Shown: in pieces, positions 11,501-24,324 of the stretch
How the letters are laid out: each line of letters starts with the position of its first letter
Numbering within the stretch: position 1 is the stretch's first letter
Origin: Corbicula japonica
Taxonomy: Eukaryota > Mollusca > Bivalvia > Venerida > Cyrenidae
Assembly: GCA_038501625.1 (NCBI GenBank)
Contig: JAZAYU010000009.1
Span: 5,315,396 to 5,379,395 of the forward strand
DNA: 64,000 bases
Reading direction: 5' to 3'
Program-made: the position numbers and the translations under genes
Notes under the pieces: model-generated
Told to the model about the DNA's origin: nothing
What the model saw: the letters and a program-made list of their open reading frames with translations, nothing else
The model's database searches: none

Positions 11501-14500
11501 TTGTCCCAATTATTCTTGGACGAGTTCGAATATGGGTCCAAAAACAAGGTCACTGTAATTAAAAATATAATTTTTTGGTTAACACTCTAGCTGTCACATT
11601 TTTGTTTCGATTGTCATGAAACTTGGTCGGGATGTCTGACCCAGCAATTTCTCAGACGAGTTTGAATATGGGACATCTTGGTCCAAAAACTAGGTCACTG
11701 TTAATAAAAATAGAATTAACTTGTCTTCCCTGTAAATTTGTTATTTCTCATTGCTTTTCAAAATAACTTGGCACAAATGTTCACCATGACAAGGCGGTGT
11801 GTCGAGTACAATACCGGTCTCAGAACTCAAGAGTTTAATTGTGTTCTTCTACAGTTATCAACCAGACCTTGACACAGAGTTCATACCATTTTAAAATTCA
11901 ATCTTTCCTGAACAATTCATTCGCTGGTTGATCTGTGATTAAATTTGAAACAAACACTTTAGTAGCAGAGTGAAAAATTTTAAGTGTCTACAATTCAATA
12001 TCTTTACCTATCTTCAGTTTATATTTAGAGTTGGTGCAATATTTGCTGTTAAGATATATAAGAGGTCATTGCTCATGTTCATTGTGAGTGCCTTCTTGAA
12101 CTGGAATGCTTTAGGTCAGTGTTAACTTAATTTAACAACAGAGCTTGGAGATTTGAATAAGGTAACATTTATGTCATTTTTTACAGGTACTGACTGAATT
12201 AGCATTTTAACGTTATAGTACTTTGAAAATCGAGCTTAATAAGTATTTCATTCACTGTTTTTAAAGCCCTAACTTTAAACTTAAGTATGACTATACTATT
12301 GAACAATCATATTTGTCCATATAGACCCCAATATATAAACTCACTAACAGAACACCAAAGGTCTGCTTGAATTCTTTAGGGATCCTATTGTTTGGCAGCA
12401 GCGGCGGCGCCCCGTAGTCCCCCAAACTTTCACCTGAAACTTAATGTTGCCTATAACTTTGAAAGTTCTTGTCCTATTCACTTCATTCTTGGAATATATC
12501 ATCAGCATGAACAATTTACATCTGTGACGACAAGAATGATAACTCTGGTTTCAATATTTTTTTAGTTATGCCCCTTTCAAATGCAACTTTAACCTGAAAC
12601 TTAATGTTGCCGATAACTTTGAAAGTACTTGTCCTATTTACTTTATACTTGGAATATATCATTAGCATGAACAATGCCATCTGTGACGACAAGAATGATA
12701 ACTCCAGTTTCAATATTTTTTTAGTTATAACCTGAAACTTAATGTTGCCTATAACATTGAAAGTACGTGTCCTATTCACCTCATACTTGGAATATATCAT
12801 CAGCATGAACAATGCCATCTGTGACAACAAGAATGATAACTCCAGTTTCAATATTTTTTGAGTTATGCCCCTTTCAAATGCATCTTTAACATGAAACTTA
12901 ATGTTGCCTATAACTTTGAAAGTACTGGTTTTATTCACTTCATACTTGGAATATATCATCAGCACTAACAATGCCATCTGTGACAACAAGAATGATACCT
13001 CCAGTTTCAATATTTCATGAGTTATATCCCTTTCAATCAAGTTCTTCCAAAGCAACGTACTGTATTGAAATGACAATCGATAACCACGGAGATTGGATCA
13101 ACTTCCTTCATAACAATCTACTGTATTGAAATGACAATCTATGAAGTAGACGCTTGGATTAAGTGCTTCCATAGCAGTGTACTCTGCTGTTATGACAATC
13201 TATGAACTAGAACTTGCATCAAGTTCTTCCATAACAATGTACTTTATTGAAATGACAATCAATAACTGAGGAGATCAATCAATAACATAGCACCTTAGAT
13301 CAAACTATTTCATAACCATGTACTGTTTAAAAATGACAATTATGAAGTTGAAGCTTGGATCAAATTCTTTCATAACAATGTAATTTATTCAAATGACACT
13401 CATCCTTTACACACAGTGTCATTATGTATCATGTTCTTAGTCATTAGTCATGTTTTCCCTTTTTGAACAATACAATTTCTCTTTTATATAGCTCAAAATA
13501 AGCAAATATATCATTGTTACATATATATGCATACTGTCTTGACATACCTGGAAAGGAATGTCTGCAAGTATCGCTTCTTTCAAAGTGTACTGTCTTTACA
13601 TCCTTGAAAAAAAGAATGTAAACATGTAGCACTTACCAATATTTTTACAGCAAGTAACCTTGCTTTCATGTATACATATTCATATTCCTATTATGTCTTT
13701 TATAAGTAACAAGTAAAAATTATATGACCCTAGACGACATAAGGTTTAATATCATTTCTTGCAGACACATTGAATATAATATATACAGTGTGTTAAACGT
13801 TGTACATTGTTTATATGTATTCTTATTTTCCTATAACAGTATATTAAAATCTGACATCTACAATGTCTTCCTTCTATTCATTCCACAACAACCTTTCAAA
13901 TTTGTTAACATTCCCTTCATAATACAAATCAGCTAAATAAGACCTTCTAGAACCTCTTGTTCTGACAGAGTGTCAAAGAATGACACAAAATATAGGTAAA
14001 CTGAACACCCATTTTGAAAATATTGCCTTAAATGCTTGCAAATACAGTAAAACCCCTCATTACAAACACTCAATATTAAGGGCACCCCAGTATTATGGAC
14101 GAGTTTTTAAAGAACGCAAATGTTGTTTTCTTCTTGATTTATACCCACAATTAAGGACAACCCGCTATTAAGGACACTTTCCCTTAGTCCCTCAGATCTC
14201 TGTTATAGAGGGGTTTCACTGTACAATGTATGATCATCAAGTGTTCAAATGCACATACTTTTACTTATGACATACTTTTCATTGTTGCTCAATTGATTAT
14301 TTTCCCTTGAAATGAGCACTATGTAACAGTCACAAACCCTGTAACGTGAACTTCTTGAACAGTTCTTCATATGGATCATTCCAGCATTTTTTCATAGAAA
14401 GAATAATTTTACAAAATATTATGACACAAATAACTTTTTCATTTTAAGACAGGCTAATATGATGTGAAACTTTTCGCATATATTCACCTTTAAGTTTTCA

Positions 14501-14858
14501 AGTGCGAACATGTTTTTCCTATGGTTTAGTTCATTAGTTTTAGGAGACAAGCAGATATTAATCAAATCTGCTAATGCTAACTTCCACAGTTTTACAGATT
14601 TTGGCATGACATTTCAACAGTTGTTCAGTATACAGTTTAGATAATTGTGCATGTCATATTTTTCATGTGAATGAGATACTTGAGCACTAATTATGGTCTC
14701 TAGTCCCAGTTTTATGCTTTTTGGCCCTGATATTCACCCAACTAGTCTTAAACTCTTTCATCATATACATGTATACACATTTTTATGCAATACCAACAGT
14801 GTAGATCTAGATCAGCCTGCTCATTTGTGTTGTTTGTTCAGGATCTGCAGTGGTAGCC

Positions 14859-14899
<41 letters not shown>

Positions 14900-17800
14900 T
14901 ATATGGAAAAAAGAGTTAAACATTTTTGTAGCAAAGGTATATTCTATTAATAACAACCAAACTAGTGCCTCGAAATAGAAAACATTATCTGCATGTATCT
15001 AATTGGTTGAAGACTAAACCCTTCTTAGAATTAAACATAAGTGTAACAGTATGAAATGCTATAATACCACAGCAAATCAAGTAGAATAATCACCTTATCA
15101 AATGTGAAAACATATCTTTGTGTGAAACTATAAAACCCATTCTTCACATTGTTGAAAAGAAAGCTGTGTACTTGCTCTTTCCTGAAATTCTTTCCACCCT
15201 TTCATTTCATGCTTCCAAGAATCTGGTGAGCGATAGGGCCATTTGGCCCTCTTGTTTTTAAAATGTATTCTAAATATTCTATGCAGTTCGCTGTATAATA
15301 AGGCAAGACGGACATGATGTATTTACATAACAAAATGAAAATAGTATATTTTTTATTACTCAACCCTAAAACAACCGTTTTAGCGAACGCATTAACTAAG
15401 AACCATCCCGGCAAGGATATATCGGAACGGTTTTCGTTAATTTTCGCATGATCACAGTGATTCAGATTGGCGTCGGCCATCGGAGAATCGCCGATAAAAT
15501 TCTCTAATGGCCGATAAAAAAATGATCTCTAAGACAAATGGGCCGATAAAAAATCCATTCTCAGGACTAATTGGCCGATGGTTTTTGCAATAATTATGAC
15601 AACGATAAAACGCTTCGCCCCTTGAGTACGAAACTGGTACGAAATGACAAACAAGCGTGATCCGAGTCACCTAAATGCTGTAAAAATTTATAACCTACAA
15701 GCACCGGCTACTACGTCACGCTACGCTTCCTGTATCCAATATCTGTAAGGGGTGATCACTGCCGATGTTAACCACGTGTATTTCGTTCGCCCAGACGCTG
15801 AGATAAAACATATAAATGTCATTCAACACTTATTCATTCTGTAGAAAAATTTTCATTCTCTAGAAAAAATATAAGAGACAAAATTTCATATCCTGGATTT
15901 GACAATGTTTTTCCGTGGTTTCTAAGCACCAGGCACAAATCATGGTGTTTGTCTCGATCTTAAATCGCAACCAAAGCCTGTTATTTTTCCAGGAAAGGAA
16001 AGGAAACTTTTGTCACAATAAACATCCTCAGTCATATTAATTAAAATTTTGTGTTTGGTTTGCTGCTCGCCCGGCAGTTTCAGGAGGTTTTTTCTTGGTT
16101 TTGCACCAGTTTGTTCTGTAGCTCAGCTGATTTCAATTTGGTATAGAACAGGTCGGGTGTCTTTTCCAATTTTCACCCGTCGATTGTGTTAAAAAATTAG
16201 TTCCGTTTGAAATTCGCCGCTATTATGTCCTTCCTACCCGGGGATTTCCCCGGTGTTTTTGCCCTGATTTGCGGCGATTATTCTGCAGCCATTCTCGCTC
16301 TTTTCACGTTCATCGTCAACAGTTTTGCTTCAGGTTTAATTGCTGGGGATCTTGGTGAGAAATTTTTGAGAGAGGAATGTTATTTCTCAATTAAAATGTT
16401 GTATTTTTTAAAGCAAATGCTCTTTCTTTATCCAATTTGAACGCTACATGGTATCAAAATAATATATGAAAAAAGTTTAGTCGCGATTCGTCTGCATTCA
16501 AAAAAATAAAATAAGTATATTGTTTTTCTTTGTTTGCAAAACTTCTGTGAAGATAGCGAGTGTCTTAATAATTATAACTTTTCAATGTGGAGCATGATTT
16601 TATTAGCCACTCGCTGACTTTTTCAAACAGACATGAATTAATCAATAGCTTAATTGACAGTGCTTATCTGTCTGGGGCTAATTTATCCATTGTCTGAGGC
16701 TTATTAATCCATATTAAACACCAGTTTTCAATAGCTTTGTTGACTGCCTAACAAATATCATATGACACGCTACTCAACGACAAATCAACTTTTCTATGAG
16801 CATTTTAATTGTGATGCTCGTTTATAAAAAAATATTTGTGGCAGGCAATTGGTATAAATTTCCAGCATGTTTTGATTATACAACCCTACTTTTTTCGAGC
16901 GATCTTCAATTTTTGGCTGAGTGTTGACAAATGAGTCAATCTCTTATTAATCAAAAACACCAACCTATGATCACATTTTTCTTTACACAGCCCGACACCT
17001 TTGATCTCCAAAAAATCAATACTACTCCTCGGTGTTGTTTTTTGATGTGAATAAACAGCAGTGACCATGAAATTTACAACGCTGATCACACAGGTGTTCA
17101 AACAGGTGTTGATTGCTCTTAAATAAATAAAGATGTTTTAGGAAGGGATTGGAAAAAAGCTGGAGATGGAATTTATACATGTAGCTATTGGTCTATTATA
17201 TTTTCGATGGTTATTAATTTTCTCAAAGAACTTAGTAAACATATTTATTATCAATTTAGCGCGAATTACACGTTGATACAAGCTACAGATTTCTGCATGA
17301 AATAAGCGGCTCAAAAGTTTGTTTACTAATCTGAAAATGAAAGTACAATGATTTTTCAACGATCTGAATCTCACAAGCCTGTCGGGCTGGTAAATTGGGA
17401 CAGATTTCTGCATGAAATAAGCGGCTCAAAAGTTTGTTTACTAATCTGAAAATGAAAGTACAATGATTTTTCAACGATCTGAATCTCACAAGCCTGTCGG
17501 GCTGGTAAATTGGGAATTTTTACAAGCCCCAGAGAAAATCTACTAGTTTTTTGCTGTCGGGCTAGCGCTAATTTCGACCACTGTCTCTGTAAATGTTATC
17601 ATAAGTCAAGAAGTGTTTGTCTTATCAATATTGAATAAAATAAGTGTCCTAATGTTTTTGAGGTATTTAGGACAAAATGGCCAAAGAAAAATTAGGTATT
17701 TATGACACCTGTCCTTGATATCTGATTTCCAATCTGAATCACTGGATCAGCATGCATAAATGCTTAATGAAACTGTAAGTTAAATATAATTTGATCGTTC

Positions 17801-20800
17801 ATCTACATTTTATTGCATGTCCAATTAAAGATGTTTGCACTTTTATCCGTCGAAATGGCTACATGGGATATATGGTTTTCGTAGAGCTGTGATTTACAGA
17901 AACTGAATTGTCATAATCGGACTACTTGTGTTTTGTTTTTGAAAAATTGGAACCGGACCACGATAAGTATCTAAACATGAGGCATTATATTGGACATGCA
18001 CAACTAGTGCAAATCAGTATTATGTCCCCCATTAATTCTATTAGCCTATAAATCTTACGTGCTTGTACAAATACGCTATTAAAAAGTTCCGAACGCCGAT
18101 CGAAAAAGGCAGCAGCATCGGAGTTGATATTAGTGTATGCAAAAATTATGTGGAAATGCAAAAATTCATATACTAGCAAAGTTACGGATACAGGATAACG
18201 TTATTGTCACATTTACTATTACTACTATACGCGACAGATACCCTTCATAGCGAACTGCGATCAAATGACGTCTTCGGTAAATACAAGATGTTCCCCTTAG
18301 ATTTTTCCTACCGTGAAATGCACACCCGAATTTTACTGAATTAATTCATCCAATTCTTGTGTAAATTGTATCATTTGATAATAAAACGATTTTCTTTATA
18401 TTCAGAATAACATATTTAGTAAATTTAGTAGAAAATTTACAAAAGTTAGTATTCATTTGTCTCTTGTTCCAGATTTCAGTCAAGTATAGATATTGTTTTA
18501 GACTTGTGTCCATACTGATGGATTTCTTAAGATTTTTACTGAAAACTGGCCCTATAAGCTTCAGTAACAAAAATACTTGTTTTTTGCTGAAGGAATACAT
18601 GTGATCAAGGAGTTTCCACTAAGGCACTAACCAACTTTATTGTCAGTTGAAGAAATGGTGATTTCATTAACTGTGTGACATTATGATCAGTGGCTAACTG
18701 CTAAGAAAATTAGACCAGGACCAAAATCAATACTGGGTGTAAGAAACTTAAAATGGGCCAGCTCATAATAATTTTCATTGTTCGAGATTATTAAACAGTT
18801 TAAAGAAAGGGAGGAAATCGTAAAATGGTTCAGAATGCTTGATTATGTTTTTCTTTAAATTGAATTTAACAGATAGTAAAATATATTTTGCACAAATAAC
18901 ATTTAAGTTACTAAAATTGGTATGCTGTGGTTATTACATTTATAATTCTTCTCACACTATCTATACAGTTGGCCATACATACATAGATCTAGAGAAAAGG
19001 GTAGATTCCATTAAAAAATGCAATTCAGAGCTTTTCATCAGAAAATTGGGAAGAGGCCCTGGCCTTTCCGTTTGGGAAATTTATGCGCAATAATTGTTTA
19101 TTTTGGGAAAACAAAATTAATTGAAAGATGGGTTCTAGTTTATAACATATTGATAAGTAAATAGGTATTTTTAACTAAAAACTAATTTTTTAAGCTTTTT
19201 ATTTTTCAGACTTCAATTTTCAAACACCCCTCAGAGGAGTTTTAACCATTTTCGGCTCTCTTAGCATTTTGGGAAGAGTTTTTGCCACAATTGGGGAAAA
19301 AATACTATCTTTTTGGATTGGGATGATGCCTTTTATAGGCCTCTGTTATATAAGCATGAAAAGCCCTGCAATTTTCTGTAAATGTAGTGCAGGGAGTAAA
19401 CTGTAGAAATACAGGTAGATCATTTGTGAAAACTTAGTAATACAAACATATACTGCAACAGTCATATCTTTAAAAACCAGCTAATATGGAATTTATCAAA
19501 GCTGATTATTAGTCCGTCTTTAGGCTAAGACTTAATTTCTTGTTCACTTCAGGTTGTAGATTGCTTACATCCCGGCAAAGCAACTTTAGCGAAGACAGAG
19601 GTGCGCGAGAAACTGGCTCGCATGTACAAAACCACACCCGATGTGATCTTCTGTTTTGGATTCAAAACCCAGTTTGGTGGTGGAAAGACATCCGGCTTTG
19701 CTCTCATATATGACAGTTTGGACTTTGCAAAGAAATTTGAACCTAAATACAGACTTGCCAGAGTGAGTTGAAAACAAAGTTCTTTGTAGCTGTAACCTTA
19801 CTACAGTGCGAGATTTGCAGATCTGATTTGTTCTGTGAATACCTTGACCATGACCCTGCGAGAAACTGAATGCATGGTGCCCCATTCGTTCTGGAATTGT
19901 TCTGCTTTTGTCTTTGTAAAGAGAAGACGGCTGCTGAGAATATTTCTCATCCCCTTTGTCAGCTTTTGAAGATCATTTGGAAAAACAACTTCATTGTAAA
20001 GCAGAGGGTGACATTGAGCTTGATGGTCCCATGAATTTTTTTATGGATCAGTTCTACTCGGTGTGTTGTCGGTGTCTGTAAAATTAATGATCCTGCATAC
20101 AGCTTTTAAATTGTGCACACCTGTTACTAGGTTTTTTCCAAAATACTTTTTTGTCCTGCATTTAATCAAATTGTCTGTTGATCATAAAGTTTAAATGAAT
20201 GGTATTAAATTTGTATCTAAATAGACACTAAAACATAGCCGTAAAACTGCAATTATTGCAAGGCTTTTTTTCTTTCTATAGCAGGGGCCGTTGATGGGCG
20301 CCTTCCCCTCAGAAAATTTATTTTAGAAACATGCAGTTTTCTCCAAAAAGTAACTTTACATCAGGTGTTTTCATTCCCCTTAAGAGAAGAAATTATGCTA
20401 TTTTCCCCCAAATAAAAGGGCATGGGCACCTTCCCCAGGCTGTGAAAAAAAGCCCTGTATTGCATCATGTAGAGTTCATATGCTTAGTACCATATTTGTG
20501 TCTTAATTTGTAATAACCAATAGAGCCCTCTAAGAAAGGTTTTGTCTAAAAGTGCATTTAGATAAAAAATAATTACCACCAAGGTTTTATTATTTATGAC
20601 CGAGTTTATTTTGGTAGGAAAAAAAACTCTAGTTTTTTATGGATGTTGCTCTTAAACTACCAGTTTGATTAAAATCTTGACATCAGTAATTGTAAAAAAG
20701 TAAACTTGCCTATAACATTCTTATCTTTCCCATGAATAGTCTAGCAATTTCGTAATCCTAAATATCATTGCATTGATTCATTGTAAGACACACAATGATC

Positions 20801-22455
20801 TGATTACGAACCCTTTAAATTTTCAATGCGGTCCTAATCTTTGTTTTCAAAAGCCAATGGGGCACTACTGACCACATCTTTTTCCCTTATTGAGGGATTA
20901 CCAAACTCCTCCCAATCCTATTTATGGATAAAAGAAAATTATCAAAATCTCAATAACTACAAAATGCCGTTAAATGAAACTTTGCACAAATGTATGTTAT
21001 TAATGTATCTTTATTTTGCAGATCGTATGACACGTTAGAACAGTAAAGAAAAATAGCGAGATCTAAAAATTTCCTCAACTTCTATTTACATGAATTCACA
21101 AAAACTTAACAACACAAAACATCATTTTAAATGCCCACATGAGTAATATGATACTGACAACAATTTATTGTGTCCTCGTGACGTACATATTTAAACTTTA
21201 CAAGATATTAGTAAAAGTGTGATTGACCTTCAATTTTCTGGTCGCGTAAACGGATGACAATCACTGATTTCTCTTTTAGTAGTTGAAAGTTTTTTACGAA
21301 GAACACAACATTTTCTTGTCAGTAACATTGCACTCGTGTGTGAATTTAAAATTATGTTTTGTATCTCTTAGTTTTTGTGAATTTATGTAAACAATTTTAG
21401 AAAATTTTAAGGTCTAGCTTGTTTTCTTTACTGTTCTAACGTGTCTTACAGTATGCAAAATCAAGATATATTAGTAACATTCAATTGTGCAGTTTCATTG
21501 AACAGCATTTTGCCATTATTGAGATTTTGATAATTTTCTTTTTATTGATGAATAGGATTGGGAGGAGTGTGGCTAGCCCTTAAATTGATAAATAACAGTC
21601 CAAGCTAGTATTCAGGGATTTCAATGGATGCAGATTCTTGCAAGCAGATTTGAATTTTTCTACTTTTGACCCCCACCTGATTCTGAGCTTAGACAATTTG
21701 ATGGAGAATTTAGGAAAAGTGGTTGAAGTTTGCAGTAATAAAGATTAATATTGTGTCTATTGCAGTTTAAAGATGAAAGTAAATTCTTGCTTGACACTTG
21801 AAAATATATTAAAGTGAAAAAAAAAACCCTTTGTAAGTGGCAAATTTCAGTGAACACAAGATAGGATTCATGACGGTCTGATTATGACCCTAAAAAAAAT
21901 TCTAAACCGGTAAGATGACCCCTGAATTTCAAAACGTTTTGAAATCCCCGAGTATCAAAACAGTTCTTCCAATCACTTGACAAAAGAAACAAAGACATTG
22001 TTGCAAATTTGGCATCTTATTAGACTTCCAACTGTTGACAGAAAATATCTTTAATTAAAGTGTAGCCATTTACTATGTATACCATTTACTATGTATACAC
22101 AGGCTTAATCTTGTGTGTGAACTGTGTAGAACCAGATCTGCCGCCATGGATTCATATAAGCATTACACTTTCCACTTCTAGTCAGAAATAGCCTTATGAA
22201 TCAAAAATGGAACAATGTTTATCAAAATCAGACTGCACAAATATGCAGCCTGATCTGGATCTATGTTGTTTGACCTAGGATACCGGCCATATCTGAGTTT
22301 TTAGTATTTGTTATACAATGAGATTACTTTTCCAGCATGGTTTAATGGAAAACAAGAAAACTGGCAGAAAACAAAGAAAAGAAAAGAAAAACAGAATGAA
22401 GAAAGTCAGAGGGACAAAGAAGGCCAAAGTGGGAACTGCAGCTGCCAAAAAATAG
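5519..22455 (+). CDS. RPS24: 40S ribosomal protein S24 (eS24), complete, 4 coding exons
   Basis: Coding exons are 5519-5521, 6265-6333, 19553-19762 and 22336-22455, all joined in phase 0. They give 133 residues, the usual length of the animal protein. Diagnostic stretches are [12 protein letters not shown] in exon 2, [17 protein letters not shown] and FGGGKT in exon 3, and the lysine/arginine-rich tail from [20 protein letters not shown] in exon 4. The product is a small-subunit ribosomal protein needed for 18S rRNA maturation. Exon 1 contributes only the ATG, as in other animals. A 3' UTR exon with a polyadenylation signal lies at 23637-23720. Introns are 743, 13219, 2573 and about 1181 bp; the second is unusually long for a ribosomal protein gene and is filled with transposons. 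Regulation: 5' TOP tract. Confidence 0.96.
6265..6333 (+). CDS. RPS24: RPS24 exon 2
   Basis: Acceptor ATTTTCAG ends at 6264; donor ATG|GTAACT follows at 6334. It encodes 23 residues beginning [18 protein letters not shown], which follow the methionine supplied alone by exon 1. Confidence 0.95.
9240..9476. mobile_element. TTAACCCTTT-ended palindromic MITE (family M1)
   Basis: Begins TTAACCCTTTC and ends GGAGGAAAGGGTTA, with inner inverted copies of GTGTAGATCCAGATCAGC and GCTGATCTGGATCTAC flanking a 'gcactgttcgctttttta' centre. This is the best-preserved layout of a family of about 230 bp found all over the window. TA lies at the edges. Related copies at about 9642-9874 and 10593-10796 are more decayed. 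ORFs called inside it are repeat-derived. Confidence 0.75.
10593..10796. mobile_element. M1-family MITE copy
   Basis: TTAACCCTAGATCTAGATCA at the left and GGAGGAAAGGGTTAA at the right, with the same paired GATCCTGATCAGA segments. Part of a duplicated block with the copy at 9240. Confidence 0.7.
10970..11720 (+). repeat. Tandem array, ~140-180-bp units
   Basis: Five or so degenerate units, each with 'aacactctagcggtcacatttttg', 'tcatgaaacttggtcaggatgt', 'ttcgaatatgggtcat' and 'ccaaaaactaggtcactgtta'. Non-coding; internal array of an AGCTCACC-ended element. Confidence 0.7.
12425..13025 (+). repeat. Tandem array of ~145-160-bp units
   Basis: Four units share 'cctgaaacttaatgttgcctataac', 'acttggaatatatcatcagcatg' and 'tgtgacgacaagaatgataactcc'. 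The 186-codon minus ORF over this interval exists only because the unit is read through repeatedly (the motif [20 protein letters not shown] recurs). Confidence 0.75.
13050..13400 (+). repeat. Short tandem array (~60-75-bp units)
   Basis: The phrase 'ataacaatgtactgtattgaaatgacaatc', followed by 'tatgaagtag...cttggatcaagttcttcc', recurs about five times with drift. Non-coding. Confidence 0.6.
14864..14903. repeat. (TA)n microsatellite
   Basis: A dinucleotide run inside a decayed M1-type MITE at about 14750-14918. Confidence 0.85.
17286..17515 (+). repeat. Exact-period 115-bp tandem duplication
   Basis: Two head-to-tail copies, 17286-17400 and 17401-17515, nearly identical (landmarks CAGATTTCTGCATGAAATAA and CCTGTCGGGCTGGTAAATTG). 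Their high identity implies a recent duplication. They lie next to a terminus resembling a hAT end (GCGCTAATTTCGACCACTG near 17583). The two overlapping minus ORFs here are repeat readings. Confidence 0.8.
19553..19762 (+). CDS. RPS24: RPS24 exon 3
   Basis: Acceptor CACTTCAG and donor AGA|GTGAGT bound 70 codons. These carry the conserved ribosomal core: [33 protein letters not shown] and the closing YRLAR. The minus-strand ORF over this interval is a shadow. Confidence 0.97.
20905..21567. mobile_element. Foldback element with ~145-bp inverted arms
   Basis: 20905-21050 (CTCCTCCCAATCCTATTTAT ... CACGTTAGAACAGTAAAGAA) reappears inverted at 21424-21567 with about 85-90% similarity by eye, around a spacer of about 370 bp. 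It lies in RPS24 intron 3. No ORF of note in the spacer. Confidence 0.65.
22336..22455 (+). CDS. RPS24: RPS24 exon 4 with stop
   Basis: Acceptor CTTTTCCAG; 39 codons of basic tail ending GTAAAKK, then TAG at 22453-22455. The stop is directly followed by a donor (TAG|GTGTGT), so the rest of the mRNA is in the next exon. Confidence 0.95.
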   Translation, partial: HGLMENKKTGRKQRKEKKNRMKKVRGTKKAKVGTAAAKK

Positions 22456-22768
22456 GTGTGTTTTCTGTTGTTGTTTTTGTCTGTTTTCAATAGATATTCT
22501 TCACTTTATACTAACCGTCTTTGATACAAATGTTAGGTAGCTTGGATGATATTTAACCGCATTGTTGCTGGAAAAATCTGTTGCAAGAGCCATTATTAAT
22601 GTACTCTGATCAGTTTAATGGAACATTGGTCATGAAAATCAAAGAAGAAGCTTGTACTCAAATTAGTGCCAAATATGCTTTAAATCTACAAGTTAGTTGG
22701 GTTTTTTTTTCCAAAATTCAACCAGGCTGTCATTTTGCATGCACTTCATGACTTCATAGTCATCTTGA

Positions 22769-23010
22769 CTAACCCTTTCCACCGTAGACACACCTTAATT
22801 GAGCGGGGGAACAGTTTAGATCCCGATCAGCGGCACATCCGTGCCGTCTTATATCAGAATCTAAACAGTTTGCTTTTTGATTTTTTATGTTAATTCTGAC
22901 CAAACTGCTACCAGTGCAGATCCTGATCAGATGGCACGGATGTGCCAGCTGATCTGGATCTAAACTGTTCACCCATGCAATAAAGGTGTCTCGATGGAGG
23001 AAATGGTTAA
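22769..23010. mobile_element. M1-family MITE copy
   Basis: Opens CTAACCCTTTCC and closes GGAGGAAATGGTTAA, with the paired GATCAGATGGCACGGATGTG / GATCAGCGGCACATCCGTG core. It lies in RPS24 intron 4. The 84-codon minus ORF is repeat-derived. Confidence 0.75.
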
Positions 23011-23636
23011 GAGAGGAGAACAAGGCATTGAAAAAATTGAGTTTTGGTAGTCAAAACTTTGTAGTTTGTTGTAATATGATGAATTACGTATAAATCAAAA
23101 TATCTGAAATTCGAAAATAATAACCTAGATAAAAATGGAAAGTCAACTAGAATTTTGATCATGACTGGTGACCTTTTTCCGACTGCCAATGTAAATAGTA
23201 ATGAAAAGGATATGTTAACCTGTAAAAGCAGAGGATTTTAAAAGACATTGCCTATGAAGACTTGTAAATCAGATACTTTTTTTCTGAATACATGTGAATT
23301 TTTCCTTAAAATAAAATTGGTAATCAAGTTTTCTTTGGAAAACCATGGTTATTATTGGGGTATGTTGTTGGGTTGACAGGTATCAACATTTCATTGTTTT
23401 TGGTTGAAGTTACTTTTTCGCATTAACCAGTCAAGGTAGAGCAATAAAACTTGGCCTGGTTGTCCAACATCACAATAGCAATTGTCAGGAGAAGTTTCAT
23501 AACTCTGACTTTATTATGCCCATTTTCTCTTAAAATTTAAGAATAATAAACCTGGCATCTTTTGTTACTGACGTGTTACTATATACAGCAGTGACTGCAG
23601 ACAATTCTGACCATTTGTTTTGTTTGTATTTTGCAG

Positions 23637-23720
23637 AGATCAAGTTGCAAGCTGGGAAACTGGACAACATCTGTGCATCTTACATGTGTTTATTCATGTA
23701 ATAAAGAGAAAAACCTGTCA
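23637..23720 (+). other. RPS24: RPS24 3' UTR exon
   Basis: Acceptor GTATTTTGCAG ends at 23636. Sixty-odd bases later comes AATAAA (23700-23705). No frame from exon 4 is required because the stop is already passed. The end is estimated at about 15-20 bases past the signal. The ORF at 23620-23850 is incidental. Confidence 0.75.
23700..23705 (+). terminator. RPS24: Polyadenylation signal AATAAA (RPS24)
   Basis: Canonical hexamer in the terminal exon, 64 bases after its acceptor. Confidence 0.75.
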
Positions 23721-24324
23721 ACTTGTATTAATTCATGTGTCCATGCATTATTTTTCATCCCTCATAAAGCTTGTTTTAACATTACTGTGCACACCGTCCA
23801 CTGATTTAAGACTGAAAAAAATGGAGTCGGATTTAACAAAACTGCCATAGCTTCTTCGGAGTCTGATGTAACAATCGACAAGTTTTAATTTTTGTGTGTT
23901 GCCCTTCTGAAAAAAATGCGATGCAATGGGTTAATCTGTCTGTGATCAAATCTATATCAAAATTTAAAATTGTATAGCGTACAACAGATGAAGCCAGAAT
24001 CTTTAGGTTGTGGTCGCATTTGAGAGATTTCCTCTTTAATACTTTGATTTTGTCATACAAATATAACATGGACATTTCAAAGTTTCTGTGGATCTTGCTT
24101 GTGACAACCGAGTTACGATGTGGCTAAAATCAGTAGGTTGAGATCACTGGACAGTTGTTTACCTTTTTGCAATGAAACCGTTTTGGCATAAAGGGCATTT
24201 AGTAATACTTTTACAACATAGTTTTAAATAAACTGACTTGTGAGGTAGCATAAAATCTACAGATCAAATTCTAATTTGACAGTATAATGACCCTTTTTGC
24301 ACAAAAACGTAACAATAGATATAT

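Larger units (their letters stand above)
8377..15255 (+). mobile_element. RPS24: Composite repeat block in RPS24 intron 2
   Basis: The left edge TTTAGCTCACCAGAGCCGAA, with its hairpin and 'ccgtcgtccgtc' run, and the right edge GGTGAGCGATAGGGCCATTT with 'ggccctcttgtttt', are the two ends of one known style of bivalve element; compare the short copy at 60308-60964. They may delimit a single 6.9-kb composite. Inside are direct blocks repeated two or three times (8795-9100, about 9965-10150, 11855-12150), tandem arrays and other MITEs. Whether the two ends belong to one insertion cannot be decided by eye. Confidence 0.45.

Noticed and set aside
12516..13076. 186-codon minus ORF
   Set aside because: Consists of the same 145-160-bp repeat unit translated several times. 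A tandem repeat, not a gene.
16207..16440. ORF reading [20 protein letters not shown], in a relatively CpG-rich patch
   Set aside because: A membrane-like stretch and a GTGAGA donor-like site are present, but no acceptor, partner exon or recognised family. Left as unsupported.
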